Source: Bryobacteraceae bacterium (GTDB lineage: Bacteria > Acidobacteriota > Terriglobia > Bryobacterales > Bryobacteraceae). Taken from it: a stretch of 64,000 bases of DNA. The DNA is taken from assembly GCA_947458745.1 (NCBI GenBank), contig CANGYQ010000002.1, positions 124,001-188,000 on the forward strand, written 5' to 3'. Shown here in pieces: positions 1 to 9,398 of this stretch. A program made the translations under genes and the position numbers. Under the pieces are notes generated by a model. The model did no database searches. It was not told the DNA's origin and was given only the letters and a program-made list of their open reading frames with translations. Each line of letters begins with the position of its first letter. Position 1 is the stretch's first letter.

Positions 1-553
1 GGAACCAGGCCGCGGTGAACGCCGCGATGCCGCCGGAGCTTTGGCCGCCCAGTGCGCGATCGTTCGGGTCCTTGGAGATGTTGTAGAGCTTCGCCACTTC
101 GGGAATCATTTCCTCCACCAGGAAGCGGGCGTAACGGTCGTTGACGGCGTCGTACTCGAAGCTGCGGTTGTAGCGCCCCGTCTGTTCGGGCTTCAATGGC
201 GGCATCACGCCGGGGGTGATCATCAGCGCGATGGTCACCGGCATCTCGCCCTTGTGGATCAGGTTGTCGAACACCACGGGCAAGCGGATGCCGCCCTTTT
301 CGTCGAAATAGCTCTGGCCGTCCTGCAGGATCATCAGGCAGGCGGGCTTATCAGCCTTGTATTGGGCCGGGACGTAGATCCAGTAGTCACGCACGGTGCC
401 GGGGTAGAGCTTGCTCGATGCCCACTGGTACTTGGTGACTTTGCCTTGCGGAACGTTGGGCTGCCGCTCGGAGTCAGCGGTGAACTTATAGACGGTCTGG
501 GCGGCAAGGCCCGCGGGAAGCATGGTGAGGATCGAACGTCGGGAGTGGTCCAT
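1..553 (-). CDS. Putative exported esterase (alpha/beta hydrolase), C-terminus cut by the window edge
   Basis: The frame reads from an ATG at 553 down through position 2 without a stop, so the C-terminal part lies outside the window. The N-terminus (MDHSRRSILTMLPAG) has an SRR-type leader followed by a short hydrophobic stretch, suggesting export, possibly by Tat. The body resembles the esterase D/enterochelin-esterase family (PF00756): a tyrosine-rich strand (RDYWIYVPAQY), a 'MILQDG' strand and, near residue 173, GGQSSGG, which contains the GxSxG nucleophile elbow. The acid and histidine of the triad would be in the missing part. The substrate cannot be told; relatives act on acyl or feruloyl esters of sugars and siderophores. 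It is divergent from the PEP-CTERM gene. Confidence 0.75.
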   Translation of the reverse strand, partial: MDHSRRSILTMLPAGLAAQTVYKFTADSERQPNVPQGKVTKYQWASSKLYPGTVRDYWIYVPAQYKADKPACLMILQDGQSYFDEKGGIRLPVVFDNLIHKGEMPVTIALMITPGVMPPLKPEQTGRYNRSFEYDAVNDRYARFLVEEMIPEVAKLYNISKDPNDRALGGQSSGGIAAFTAAWF

Positions 554-655
554 GACCAAATCATCATATGCGAAGACTAGGCGCACCTCTTGGACGCACC
601 GGCCTGGCTGTCCCACCGGAGAAACGTTTTCGTTATTTTACTAAATAGTATTTAC

Positions 656-684
656 TTGATCCGGACTTATATCTCGTGTATGGT
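656..684 (+). promoter_or_regulatory. Candidate sigma70 promoter of the PEP-CTERM gene
   Basis: TTGATC (656-661), a 17-nt spacer and TATGGT (679-684) lie in an unusually A+T-rich stretch (about 631-730) in an otherwise G+C-rich window. A good ribosome-binding site (GGAGG, 717-721) sits 9 nt before the ATG at 731. Motif match by eye only. Confidence 0.4.
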
Positions 685-730
685 CTATTTGGGTGTCTGC
701 AAATCAAGAAAGTACTGGAGGATATAGTAA

Positions 731-1537
731 ATGAAAGTATTGAATCTGTCGATCATGTTTCTCGCGGTCACGTCAGTGTCCCTGGCTGGTCCGTGCCTCA
801 TCAATCCAGCTGATCCGGTTGGAAATCCGGTGTTCGGAGCCACAGTCCAGACCTTTGTCAATCTGGGCATCAATCCAAACACAACCTGCATCGAAAATGG
901 CTTGTGGACAGACCCCGGTGGGTTTGTCCTCGGTTCATACCTCAAGGGAGGCGATGGCTATGGATTTGGTTATGACCCGACGTCCCTCGGCGCCTACAAC
1001 TCCAACGGCAGTATGGCTGCCAACGCGAACGCTCGGGATTTTTATTGGGTCCAGGACACTGGCAATTCCGGAACGTTCAATGGAGCTCTGGGCGGCGCTC
1101 CGTCGCAAGGAATTGTGTGGGATCTGGGTGGGCAAGCCAATCAACTGGCCGTCTTCGTTTTCGTCGATCACGGACCCGTCCCCGAAGAAGTTCTTGAGAA
1201 CACGGCCTGGCTTTCGAACAACCCCAATGCCACAGACGCTGGTTGGACTCAGGCTTCGTTGGTACATGTCTATGGTGCTGGCTGGTCCAAGGATCCAGAT
1301 GTCGCGGATGGCTTTGTGGCCGTCTACCAGTTACCCAGCGCCCAGACGTTTCGCTACGCCTCCGTCACCTGGGGTGGACCGGGAGCTATCATGCGCGACG
1401 GGGACAATGAAATCGACGCCGTCGGCGGTCTCACGGCTGGGGGTCAGGGCACGCTTGCGCCAGAGCCGTCGGGTTTCGCGTTGATGGGTTTGGGCACCCT
1501 TGCGCTGGCCGCTTCGATCCGGTTTCGCCGCTCCTAG
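731..1537 (+). CDS. PEP-CTERM sorting-domain secreted protein
   Basis: 268 residues with a cleavable signal peptide (hydrophobic residues 5-19, cleavage near SLAG). The C-terminus is a typical PEP-CTERM sorting signal: the PEPS motif, a hydrophobic helix (GFALMGLGTLALAAS) and a basic tail (RFRRS). Such proteins are processed by an exosortase (EpsH/XrtA type) in the inner membrane and usually reach the exopolysaccharide or cell surface. The middle part is rich in Gly, Asn, Asp and aromatic residues, resembles other extracellular beta-sandwich proteins and belongs to no family I recognise. No exosortase or exopolysaccharide cluster of the eps type is present in the window. Start supported by GGAGG at 717-721. 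Confidence 0.85.
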   Translation: MKVLNLSIMFLAVTSVSLAGPCLINPADPVGNPVFGATVQTFVNLGINPNTTCIENGLWTDPGGFVLGSYLKGGDGYGFGYDPTSLGAYNSNGSMAANANARDFYWVQDTGNSGTFNGALGGAPSQGIVWDLGGQANQLAVFVFVDHGPVPEEVLENTAWLSNNPNATDAGWTQASLVHVYGAGWSKDPDVADGFVAVYQLPSAQTFRYASVTWGGPGAIMRDGDNEIDAVGGLTAGGQGTLAPEPSGFALMGLGTLALAASIRFRRS

Positions 1538-1573
1538 TTGTTCCTGACCTTGAAGGGGATAAGATAGGGCGAG

Positions 1574-4315
1574 ATGCGCTGGCACCTTTGGGTACTTCCT
1601 CTTGCCCTTTCCGCACAGCCGGTTGAGTTCAACCGGGACGTGCGCCCGATCCTGTCTGATCGCTGCTACACCTGCCACGGGCCGGACACGAACCAGCGCA
1701 AGGCGAACTTCCGCCTGGACCGTGACCCGGGCCCGGAGGCCTTGAAGAAGGCCGTCGAGCGCATTGTCACCACCAGCCCGGCCAAGCGCATGCCGCCGCA
1801 GTATCTGGGGCATGCACCGCTGAAAGACACCGAAGTGGCGTTGATCAAGCAGTGGGTGGAGGGTGGCGGCCAATACCAACAGCACTGGAGCCTGATCGCC
1901 CCGCGTAAAGTCAGCGTGCCCGCCGGAGCGAACGCGATCGACTACTTTGTGCGCCAGCGGTTGACCCGCGAGAATCTGGCACCATCACCGCGGGCCTCGC
2001 GCGAAGCGTTGATGCGCCGGGTGGCGCTGGACCTGACAGGATTGCCGCCGTCGCTCGATGATCTGGCCTCCGACATCAGCTACCCCGCCTACGTCGACAG
2101 TCTCCTCGCATCTCCTCGTTATGCCGAGCGCATGGCCATCCGATGGCTGGAAGCGGCACGGTATGCCGATACCAATGGCTATCAATCTGATGGCGAACGA
2201 TCGATGTGGCGCTGGCGCGATTGGGTGCTGAACGCGTTCGCCACCAATATGCCCTATGACCGCTTCACGGTGGAGCAGCTGGCCGGTGACCTGCTGCCCA
2301 ACGCCACGCGCGATCAGAAGATCGCCACGGGCTTCCACCGCAATCACCGCACCACGGCGGAGGGCGGCATTGTCGATGAAGAATTCCGCGTGGAGTACGT
2401 GGCGGACCGCTCCGAGACGACGGCGGCGGTGTGGCTGGGGCTGACGGTGGGCTGCGCGCGCTGCCACGATCACAAATACGATCCGATCTCGCAGAAAGAG
2501 TATTACCAGCTGTTCTCGTTCTTCAATCAGGTTCCCGAAAAAGGCTTCGTCTTCAACTTCGGCAATGAGGAGCCCTACATCAAGGCTCCCCTGCCCGATC
2601 AGGAGAAGCGGCTTTCCGAGTTGGACGCCAAGCTGGAGGTGGCGCGGAAGCGCTGGGACGGGCTGCAATCGAAGATCCGGAAGGCTTCGGCCAAGTTCAC
2701 GCCGCCCGTGGGATGGCTTTCTATGGACGACTTTGTGCTGCGCTTTGCGGGCGCGAAGTTTGACGGCAAGGAGTTCATCGACGGTGGCCTGAACAAGACC
2801 CCACTGAACTTCCAGGACCCGTTCACCTTCATGGCCACCATCAAGCCGGAAGAACCGAACGGCGCGATTCTGTCGAAATCAGAAGATTACTGGGAAGGCA
2901 CCGGGCATGGCCTGTATCTGGTGGACGGCAAGGTCCGGCTGCATGTGGTGTTCCGGTGGACCGACCTGGGGCTGCGTCTGGAGACCGAAAAGCCACTCCC
3001 GCCCGGCGAGCATCAGATCATCGCCACCTACGATGGCAAGCGCAAACCGGGCGGCTTCCACATCTATGTGGATGGCGTCGATCAACCGCTGAAGATCCTG
3101 TTCAATGAATTGTCGTGGCCCATCGACTCAAAGGAGCCGTTCCGCATTGGCGCAGGCGGTGGCAAGCGCTTCAAGGGCGAGATTCGCGACGTGGCCATCT
3201 GGAAGCGGGAACTGACGCCTGCTGAATGGACCAACCGCTCCTACTATGCCTGGCTGGACGTGGCCGCACCGCCTGAGATTGCGCAGGCCCGCCGCGAGTT
3301 CCAAGCAGCGCAGCGCGAGCGGGACAAGTACTTCGCTACGATCCAGACCGTGATGGTGATGCAGGATTCGCCGACATGGCGGAAGACGTATCTGCTGCGG
3401 CGCGGTGCCTACGATGCGCCTGGCGATGAAGTGCAACCCATCGTGCCCGCCGCGTTGCCGCCCATGCCTGCGGGAGCTCCGCGCAACCGGTTGGGGCTGG
3501 CAAGATGGCTGGTCTCCCGTGAGCATCCGCTGACGGCGCGGGTGACGGTGAACCGTTTCTGGCAGACGTTGTTTGGCGCAGGCTTGGTGAAGACGGTGGA
3601 GGATCTGGGCAGCCAGGGCGAGTGGCCGGTGTATCAGGATCTGCTCGATTGGCTGGCGGTGGAGTTCATGGATACGGGGTGGGATGTGAAGCGTCTGTTG
3701 AAGACGATGGTGCTGAGTGAGACATACCAGCAAACATCGAAAGCATCGGCCGAGCTCACCCAGCGGGACCCGGAGAACCGGCTGCTGGCACGTGGTCCAC
3801 GATTGCGTCTGGCACCGGAGATGATCCGCGATCAGGCACTGGCGGCAAGCGGGCTGCTAGTGGAGAAGTTTGGGGGCCCGAGTGTCAAGCCGCCGCAGCC
3901 GCCGGGGCTGTGGCAGGAACTGGCGGGGGGCAGTGGCTATAAGGCCGATGAAGGCGAAGGCCGCTACCGGCGCAGTCTCTACACCTACTGGCGGCGGACC
4001 ATCCAGCCACCGTCGATGATCACGTTTGATTCGCCCACGCGCGAGTCCTGCGTGGTGCGTGAGACCCGCACGAATACTCCGTTGCAGGCGCTGAACCTGA
4101 TGAATGACGAAGCCTACGTCGAAGCCGCGCTGAGGCTGGCCGCGCGCATGTCGGCGACGGCTGATCCGGTGGCCACGGGCTTCCGGCTGGTGTTGGCGCG
4201 GGAGCCGCAGGCGAAGGAGCGCGAGCTGCTGCTGGCTGCACAGAAGCGCTTTGGCAACTGGAACCAGGTGGCTAGCATCATTTTGAATCTCGACGAAGCG
4301 GTGACCAAGCCATGA
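1574..4315 (+). CDS. Cytochrome c-domain DUF1549/DUF1553 (PSD1-type) protein with a LamG-like insert
   Basis: 913 residues. After a short signal peptide comes a planctomycete-type cytochrome domain with heme motif CYTCH (residues 31-35), then DUF1549 (about 130-330) containing a second CxxCH ([11 protein letters not shown], near residue 293), a LamG/concanavalin-like beta-sandwich (about 400-540), and DUF1553 (about 620-880; typical [28 protein letters not shown] motifs). The architecture is well known from Planctomycetes and Acidobacteria, where these genes almost always precede a DUF1501 gene, as here with a 4-bp ATGA overlap. The function is not established; heme-linked oxidation or handling of complex glycans at the periplasm or cell surface is an inference. 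A paralogue without the N-terminal cytochrome and LamG domains lies at 49206-50981. Confidence 0.9.
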   Translation: MRWHLWVLPLALSAQPVEFNRDVRPILSDRCYTCHGPDTNQRKANFRLDRDPGPEALKKAVERIVTTSPAKRMPPQYLGHAPLKDTEVALIKQWVEGGGQYQQHWSLIAPRKVSVPAGANAIDYFVRQRLTRENLAPSPRASREALMRRVALDLTGLPPSLDDLASDISYPAYVDSLLASPRYAERMAIRWLEAARYADTNGYQSDGERSMWRWRDWVLNAFATNMPYDRFTVEQLAGDLLPNATRDQKIATGFHRNHRTTAEGGIVDEEFRVEYVADRSETTAAVWLGLTVGCARCHDHKYDPISQKEYYQLFSFFNQVPEKGFVFNFGNEEPYIKAPLPDQEKRLSELDAKLEVARKRWDGLQSKIRKASAKFTPPVGWLSMDDFVLRFAGAKFDGKEFIDGGLNKTPLNFQDPFTFMATIKPEEPNGAILSKSEDYWEGTGHGLYLVDGKVRLHVVFRWTDLGLRLETEKPLPPGEHQIIATYDGKRKPGGFHIYVDGVDQPLKILFNELSWPIDSKEPFRIGAGGGKRFKGEIRDVAIWKRELTPAEWTNRSYYAWLDVAAPPEIAQARREFQAAQRERDKYFATIQTVMVMQDSPTWRKTYLLRRGAYDAPGDEVQPIVPAALPPMPAGAPRNRLGLARWLVSREHPLTARVTVNRFWQTLFGAGLVKTVEDLGSQGEWPVYQDLLDWLAVEFMDTGWDVKRLLKTMVLSETYQQTSKASAELTQRDPENRLLARGPRLRLAPEMIRDQALAASGLLVEKFGGPSVKPPQPPGLWQELAGGSGYKADEGEGRYRRSLYTYWRRTIQPPSMITFDSPTRESCVVRETRTNTPLQALNLMNDEAYVEAALRLAARMSATADPVATGFRLVLAREPQAKERELLLAAQKRFGNWNQVASIILNLDEAVTKP

Positions 4316-5706
4316 CCCAAGCGCACAACCTTTCGCGCCGTCTTTTCCTCGGTGCCTCGGCCGCCGGCCTGGCGGGGCGCTCGGCGTTGGCGGAGATGGC
4401 GGATCTGCCGCACCACAAGCCGACGGCCAAGCGCATCATCTACCTGTTCCAATCGGGTGGTCCGTCACAACTGGAGTCGTTCGATTACAAGCCCAAGCTG
4501 AAGGATGTCTTTAAGCAGGATCTGCCGGAGTCGGTGCGGCAGGGGCAACGGTTGACCACGATGTCGGCCTCACAATCCAGCTTCCCGATGGTGCCTTCGA
4601 AGTTCAGCTTCGCCCAACACGGCAAGTCCGGCGCGTGGGTTTCGGAGCTGTTTCCGCACACCGCCAAGATTGTTGATGAGCTGACGTTCATCAAGTCCAT
4701 GCACACCGACCAGATCAACCACGATCCGGCGGTGACGTTCTTCCAGACCGGATTCCAGATTGCCGGGCGGCCTTCGATTGGGGCCTGGATCGCTTATGGG
4801 CTGGGCAGCGAGAACCAGAATTTGCCGGGCTTCATTGTGTTGATTTCACCCGGGCAAGGCGGCAGCGGGCAGCCGCTGTATGACCGGCTGTGGGGTGCGG
4901 GTTTTCTGCCGTCCAAATATCAGGGCGTAAAGTTCCGCAGCATTGGCGATCCGGTGCTGTATTTGAAGGACCCGGAAGGCATCACGCGCGACGACCGGCG
5001 CGCGTATCTCGACACGTTGGGCGCTCTCAATCAAGTGCAGTATGAGCAGAACGGTGACCCGGAAACCCAGGCCCGCATTGCGCAGTATGAGATGGCGTTC
5101 CGGATGCAGGCTTCAGTGCCGGAGTTGACCGACATTTCGAAGGAACCGGAATCGACCTTCAAGCTCTATGGCGAAGACGCCCGCAAACCGGGAACCTTTG
5201 CCGCCAACTGCCTGCTGGCCCGCCGTCTAGCCGAACGCGGCGTGCGCTTTATCCAACTGTTCCACCGCGATTGGGACCACCACGGCGGCCTGCCCAAAGG
5301 CATGCCCGCTCGCGCGAAAGAGACCGATCAAGCCGGCGCGGCGCTGGTGGCGGACTTGAAGCAACGCGGCTTGCTGGACGACACGCTGGTGGTGTGGGGC
5401 GGCGAGTTCGGCCGCACGGTCTACTGCCAGGGGCGACTGACGGAGGATGACTACGGGCGCGATCATCACCCGCGCTGCTTCACTATCTGGATGGCGGGCG
5501 GCGGCATGAAACCCGGCACAACCTTCGGCTCAACCGACGACTTCAGCTACAACATCACCGAGAACCCGGTGGATGTGCACGACCTACACGCAACCCTGCT
5601 GCACACACTGGGCGTGGACCACACCAAGCTGACCTACAAGTTCCAGGGCCGCCACTTCCGGTTGACGGATGTGCACGGCAAGGTGGTGAAGGCGGTGCTA
5701 GCGTAG
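4312..5706 (+). CDS. DUF1501 (sulfatase-like fold) exported protein
   Basis: 464 residues. It begins with a twin-arginine leader ([13 protein letters not shown]), so export of a folded protein is likely. The body carries hallmarks of DUF1501, a branch of the alkaline phosphatase/sulfatase superfamily: [31 protein letters not shown] and GRDHHPRCF, whose Asp and His residues probably bind metal. The start codon overlaps the stop of the preceding DUF1553 gene by 4 bp, so the two are translationally coupled and their products probably act together. The reaction is not known. A paralogue is at 47802-49196. Confidence 0.9.
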   Translation: MTQAHNLSRRLFLGASAAGLAGRSALAEMADLPHHKPTAKRIIYLFQSGGPSQLESFDYKPKLKDVFKQDLPESVRQGQRLTTMSASQSSFPMVPSKFSFAQHGKSGAWVSELFPHTAKIVDELTFIKSMHTDQINHDPAVTFFQTGFQIAGRPSIGAWIAYGLGSENQNLPGFIVLISPGQGGSGQPLYDRLWGAGFLPSKYQGVKFRSIGDPVLYLKDPEGITRDDRRAYLDTLGALNQVQYEQNGDPETQARIAQYEMAFRMQASVPELTDISKEPESTFKLYGEDARKPGTFAANCLLARRLAERGVRFIQLFHRDWDHHGGLPKGMPARAKETDQAGAALVADLKQRGLLDDTLVVWGGEFGRTVYCQGRLTEDDYGRDHHPRCFTIWMAGGGMKPGTTFGSTDDFSYNITENPVDVHDLHATLLHTLGVDHTKLTYKFQGRHFRLTDVHGKVVKAVLA

Positions 5707-5766
5707 GTGGGCCACGGCCATTAGTGCCAGTGGCGGTTCGAGGATGGGTTGGGGGATGATGTCGTT

Positions 5767-5964
5767 ATGACCGGAATTCAGTACGTCACCGACGACAAGG
5801 GCCGGAAAGTCGCCGTGCAGATTGACTTGGATCGTTACGGTGCTGTGCTTGAAGATTTCTGGGATGGTCTGGTTTCTGAAGCGCGCCGCAAGGAGAAGGG
5901 CGTGCCACTAGACAAGATCAAGGCCGACCTGATCAAGCGTACGAGCAGCCCGTCAGCCCGTTAG
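5767..5964 (+). CDS. Small antitoxin-like protein without an adjacent toxin
   Basis: 65 residues starting MTGIQYVTDDKGRKVAVQ. The pattern, a short beta strand with 'tDekGkkvAVqIdl' followed by a helix and a basic tail, resembles small Phd/RelB-type antitoxin-like proteins that often accompany RelE- or PIN-type toxins. No toxin gene follows: the next gene is on the other strand and overlaps the last 4 bp. The ATG at 5767 is preferred because a GGGGG run (5751-5755) is well placed as ribosome-binding site; a TTG at 5749 is in frame upstream. Confidence 0.6.
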   Translation: MTGIQYVTDDKGRKVAVQIDLDRYGAVLEDFWDGLVSEARRKEKGVPLDKIKADLIKRTSSPSAR

Positions 5965-6425
5965 TGCGACCGGATCGTACTCGGGTCCTTCTCAAAACGG
6001 TATTGGAAGTGGCAGCCCTGGCAGGCGTCAAAGAGATGGCCGCCGCGTTCGAAGACGGCGGAGACATCGCGCGCCTTGGCGGCCTGCTGTAAGGAGGCGC
6101 CGGCTTCGCGTAGTGCTTTCGCACGTTCGATCCACGGGCCTCTATCGATGGCGCGCCCCTGCATCATCAGCAGATTGCCCGCTTCGGTGAGGATGGTGGC
6201 GCTGGCCTCGACGTTAAGCCATTCTTCTTCGGTGCGAGGCTGGATCTCTTCCACCTTGCCGGGAGTGTAGATGGTGCCCACGGATTTCCAGACCACCTGG
6301 GCGTTGGGGATCACCATGTGATGCATCACTTCTTCCAGCGTGGCCACGGCCTTGATCGGGGGTGGGGGTGGCTGGCAGGCCGCCAGTAGGGCCATCAAGG
6401 CTAGAACCGGAAATGAGTTTCTCAT
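5961..6425 (-). CDS. Cytochrome c556-like lipoprotein
   Basis: 154 residues. A lipoprotein signal (PVLALMALLAAC) with a lipobox cysteine near residue 17 is followed by a proline run and a mainly helical domain. One heme site, CQGCH, lies near the C-terminus, as in cytochrome c'/c556 four-helix bundles. It is probably a periplasmic electron carrier anchored to a membrane. The ATG at 6425 is chosen because it gives the lipoprotein signal; a longer frame to 6488 would overlap the start of the divergent DUF6644 gene. Its neighbours (DUF6644 membrane proteins, secreted DUF6152) are often found near cytochromes in Acidobacteria, but the partner is unknown. Confidence 0.8.
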   Translation of the reverse strand: MRNSFPVLALMALLAACQPPPPPIKAVATLEEVMHHMVIPNAQVVWKSVGTIYTPGKVEEIQPRTEEEWLNVEASATILTEAGNLLMMQGRAIDRGPWIERAKALREAGASLQQAAKARDVSAVFERGGHLFDACQGCHFQYRFEKDPSTIRSH

Positions 6426-6486
6426 GGCCGTTCGGAATTTTACCAGAGCGCGAGCTTGGGCTTTGCTACACTCATTCGGACTTGCC

Positions 6487-6996
6487 ATGGATTTTCTCCC
6501 CTTTATTCGATGGCTGGACGCTACGCCGGGCAGCGTCGCGATCCGCGAATCGATTCTGCTCTATCCCGTGATTGAGACGACGCACGTGTTGATGCTGTGC
6601 CTGTTTCTGGGCATGATCGCGATGCTCGACTTGCGGTTGCTGGGTGTTGGCTTGCGTGGCGTGCCGGTGTCGCAGGTGGCGGGCCGGCTGTTGCCCTGGG
6701 CGCTGGCGGGTTTTGTGTTGATGGCTGTTAGTGGAGCGCTGCTGTTCTATTCCGGACCCCTGCGGGCGTGGGGCAACGTTTTCTTCCGGATCAAGATGGT
6801 GATGATCCTGCTGACGGGGGTGAACGCGCTGGTGTTCCACTGGACGGTCTACCAGCGGGTGGTGAGCTGGGACAACGACGCGCGGCCTCCGTTGCGGGCG
6901 CGGGTGGCGGGATTCTGCTCGCTGATGTTGTGGTGCGGCGTGGTGATCTGCGGGCGCATGCAGGCCTATAACTGGTTCGACAAGGTGTCGGGGTAG
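6487..6996 (+). CDS. DUF6644-type integral membrane protein, copy 1
   Basis: 169 residues with about four hydrophobic helices (residues 25-50, 65-90, 98-118, 138-158) and the MDFLPFIRWLDAT N-terminus typical of DUF6644. Histidines in or near helices (for example ETTH and FHWT) could bind heme or quinone, but no cofactor site is established. It is followed after 4 bp by a second member of the family, so the two probably form a heteromeric membrane unit. The frame extends upstream, but the ATG at 6487 matches the start of copy 2. Confidence 0.8.
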   Translation: MDFLPFIRWLDATPGSVAIRESILLYPVIETTHVLMLCLFLGMIAMLDLRLLGVGLRGVPVSQVAGRLLPWALAGFVLMAVSGALLFYSGPLRAWGNVFFRIKMVMILLTGVNALVFHWTVYQRVVSWDNDARPPLRARVAGFCSLMLWCGVVICGRMQAYNWFDKVSG

Positions 6997-7000
6997 CGCC

Positions 7001-7468
7001 ATGGACTTACTGCCTTTGTTCCAGTGGTTTGAAGCGACGCGGCTGGGGACCGTCGTGCGCGAGTCGTTGTGGTTGTTCCCGGTGATCGAGTGCGTCCATC
7101 TGCTGGCGCTGTCCTTGCTGGGCGGCGCGGTGCTGGTGGTGGATCTGCGCCTGTTGGGGCTGGGCCTGCGCAGTCAGCCGGTGCCAGAACTGGCACGGAA
7201 GATCCAGCCGTGGCTGACGCTGTCCGTGGTGACCTTGATTGCCACCGGCATTCCGATGTTTCTATCTGAAGCCATCAAGTGTTACTACAGTCCGCCGTTC
7301 TGGTACAAGATGGGGCTGCTGGTGTTGGCGATCGCGTTCGCTTATACGGTGCGGCGGGCGGCGCTGGAGCAGGAGAGGGCTCCGCTGATGGCGAAAATGC
7401 TGGCTGTGGTTTCGATGTCTCTGTGGTTCGGCGTGGGATTCTCCGGACGGTGGATCGCGTTCTATTAG
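7001..7468 (+). CDS. DUF6644-type integral membrane protein, copy 2
   Basis: 155 residues, starting MDLLPLFQWFEAT, clearly paralogous to the preceding gene (shared pattern: N-terminal amphipathic segment, VRES, FPVIE, VHLL, DLRLLGLGLR, C-terminal SLWFGV). About four membrane helices. The tandem arrangement with 4-bp spacing suggests a duplicated or two-subunit membrane complex. Histidine in the first helix (ECVHLL) is conserved between the copies. Function unknown. Confidence 0.8.
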   Translation: MDLLPLFQWFEATRLGTVVRESLWLFPVIECVHLLALSLLGGAVLVVDLRLLGLGLRSQPVPELARKIQPWLTLSVVTLIATGIPMFLSEAIKCYYSPPFWYKMGLLVLAIAFAYTVRRAALEQERAPLMAKMLAVVSMSLWFGVGFSGRWIAFY

Positions 7469-7516
7469 CCGGACGCCCGTGGTAGGTTAATCGTCGTGTG
7501 GCGGGGTGGAGTTCGA

Positions 7517-8332
7517 ATGAGAGCAACTTTTTTGTTGGCGCTGGCGCTGGTGGCTCCCTTGTGGGGGCAGGTTCCGCGGCTGCCGAACGGTAAGCCTGAT
7601 TTCAGTGGCATCTGGCAAGCATTGGGATCAGCGCATTATGACGTGGAGCGCCACATCGCGCGGCATTCGCTAATGCTGCGGGAAGGGCCGCATGGACCTC
7701 TGCCGGCGGTTCCCCTGCTGGCACTGGGAGCGGTGGGGGCCGTGCCCGGAGGCATGGGCGTGGTGGAAGGCGGCAAGATTCCTTATAAACCCGAAGCCGC
7801 CAAGCTGCGGGATGAGAACCGGCAGCACTGGCTGGAGCGGGACCCCGAGATCAAGTGCTATTTGCCGGGCGTGCCGCGGGCCAACTACATGCCGTTCCCG
7901 TTCCAGATTCTCCAGAACGCGAAGCAGTTCTTTATCGCCTACGAGTACGCGGGCGCGGTGCGGGATGTCTATTTCAAGAACCCTGGACCGGCGGAGACGG
8001 ATTCGTGGATGGGCCAATCGGTGGGCCGTTGGGAAGGCGACACGCTGGTGGTGGAGGTATCGGGCTTTAATGACCAGACCTGGTTTGACCGCTCCGGCAC
8101 GCATCACAGCAACCAACTGGTAGTGGTGGAGCGCTACCGCTTCCTGTCCCCCAACCACATCCAGTACGAAGCCACGATGACTGATCCGCAAGTGTTCACG
8201 CAGCCGTGGAAGATCTCCCTGCCGCTTTACCGGCGGATGGAGAAGGATGCGCGGCTGATGGACTTTAAGTGCGTGGAGTTTGTCGAAGAGTTAGTGTTTG
8301 GACAGTACCGGCGTAAGCCGCTCCCGAGGTAA
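7517..8332 (+). CDS. Secreted protein of the 'PNGKPDFSGIW' family, short form
   Basis: 271 residues from the ATG at 7517, which has GGAG at 7507-7510 and starts a clean signal peptide; an in-frame GTG at 7496 would add seven residues. After the signal peptide comes LPNGKPDFSGIWQ, and later VGRWEGDTLVVEV, both marks of a family very common in Acidobacteria but without known activity. It contains many aromatic residues and ends with a beta-rich segment. It shares the RWEGDTLVV block and the terminal layout with the next gene, 5 bp downstream, so the two are distant paralogues in one operon. Confidence 0.8.
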   Translation: MRATFLLALALVAPLWGQVPRLPNGKPDFSGIWQALGSAHYDVERHIARHSLMLREGPHGPLPAVPLLALGAVGAVPGGMGVVEGGKIPYKPEAAKLRDENRQHWLERDPEIKCYLPGVPRANYMPFPFQILQNAKQFFIAYEYAGAVRDVYFKNPGPAETDSWMGQSVGRWEGDTLVVEVSGFNDQTWFDRSGTHHSNQLVVVERYRFLSPNHIQYEATMTDPQVFTQPWKISLPLYRRMEKDARLMDFKCVEFVEELVFGQYRRKPLPR

Positions 8333-8337
8333 CCCCG

Positions 8338-9393
8338 ATGCAGATCCGATGGGCAGCAATCTCAGCATTGACGGCCGTCTCCGCGGCCACTGGATGGGGT
8401 GCGGACGCGCCCCGCAAGGTGGTGGTCCGGCCAGATTTGTCGGGCTTCTACGACATCGCCACGTTGACGCCGCTGACGCGTCCGGCCGCTTTGGGCGACC
8501 GGCTGTCGTTGACCGATGCCGAGGCCAAGAAGATCGCCGATGAGGCAGCAGCGTTGCGCGCCGCCACCAGCAAGGCCAGCGACCCGAACCGCAAAGCTCC
8601 GCCTGAAGGTGGAGACGGTTCAGAAGGCGCGGCGGGCAACGTTGGCGGTTACAACACGGTGTGGGTGGATACAGGCGAGAAGAACTTCAAGATCGACGGC
8701 AAGTTCCGCACCTCGATCATCACGGACCCGGCCAATGGGCGGATCCCGCCCATGACCCCCGAGGCTCGGAAGCGGGCCATGGAGCGGGCCAAATACAACC
8801 GCCCTAACCGCGGCGATGCGTTTTGGATTACCGAGAACATCACCCCGGGCCCTTACGACGACCCGGAGCTGCGGCCCACGGCGGAGCGCTGCCTGTTGTC
8901 GTTCGGGTCCGGCGGCGGCCCGCCGATGCTGCCAGTGCTTTACAACAACTTAAAGCAGATCGTGCAGACCAAAGACACGGTGATGATCCTGAATGAGATG
9001 GTGCACGACGCGCGCATTATCCGGATCAACGGCCAGCATGAGCCGCCGGAGATCCGGCGGTGGTTGGGCGATTCGATCGGCCGCTGGGAGGGTGACACGC
9101 TGGTGGTGGACACGACGAACTTCAACGATATGCCGGCGCTGAGCGGGGCCAGCCGGAACTTGCATGTCATTGAGAAGTTTAAGCGGCTGGATGATAAGTC
9201 GCTGCTCTATTCGTTCACGGTGGAGGATCCGACGGTCTGGACGGCACCCTGGAGCGGCGAGATCCTGTGGCCCGCCACCGACCAGCGGATCTTTGAGTAC
9301 GCCTGCCATGAGGGCAACTACTCCTTTGCCGGCATCCTGAAGGGCGCCCGCATTCTGGAGGCGGACGCGGAGAAGAAGAAGGCGGCGAAGTAG
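8338..9393 (+). CDS. Secreted protein of the 'PDLSGxY/GRWEGDTLVVDT' family, long form
   Basis: 351 residues with a signal peptide (cleavage near WGADA). It has VRPDLSGFYD near the N-terminus, a Gly/Asp-rich linker (about 85-105), and IGRWEGDTLVVDTTNFND in the C-terminal half followed by EKFKRLDDKSLLY and a final beta-rich domain. This is the same family as the preceding gene, widespread in Acidobacteria and sometimes found near amidohydrolases and DUF6152 genes. Activity unknown. Ribosome-binding site GAGG at 8325-8328; 6 bp separate it from the DUF6152 gene. Confidence 0.8.
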   Translation: MQIRWAAISALTAVSAATGWGADAPRKVVVRPDLSGFYDIATLTPLTRPAALGDRLSLTDAEAKKIADEAAALRAATSKASDPNRKAPPEGGDGSEGAAGNVGGYNTVWVDTGEKNFKIDGKFRTSIITDPANGRIPPMTPEARKRAMERAKYNRPNRGDAFWITENITPGPYDDPELRPTAERCLLSFGSGGGPPMLPVLYNNLKQIVQTKDTVMILNEMVHDARIIRINGQHEPPEIRRWLGDSIGRWEGDTLVVDTTNFNDMPALSGASRNLHVIEKFKRLDDKSLLYSFTVEDPTVWTAPWSGEILWPATDQRIFEYACHEGNYSFAGILKGARILEADAEKKKAAK

Positions 9394-9398
9394 ATAAA

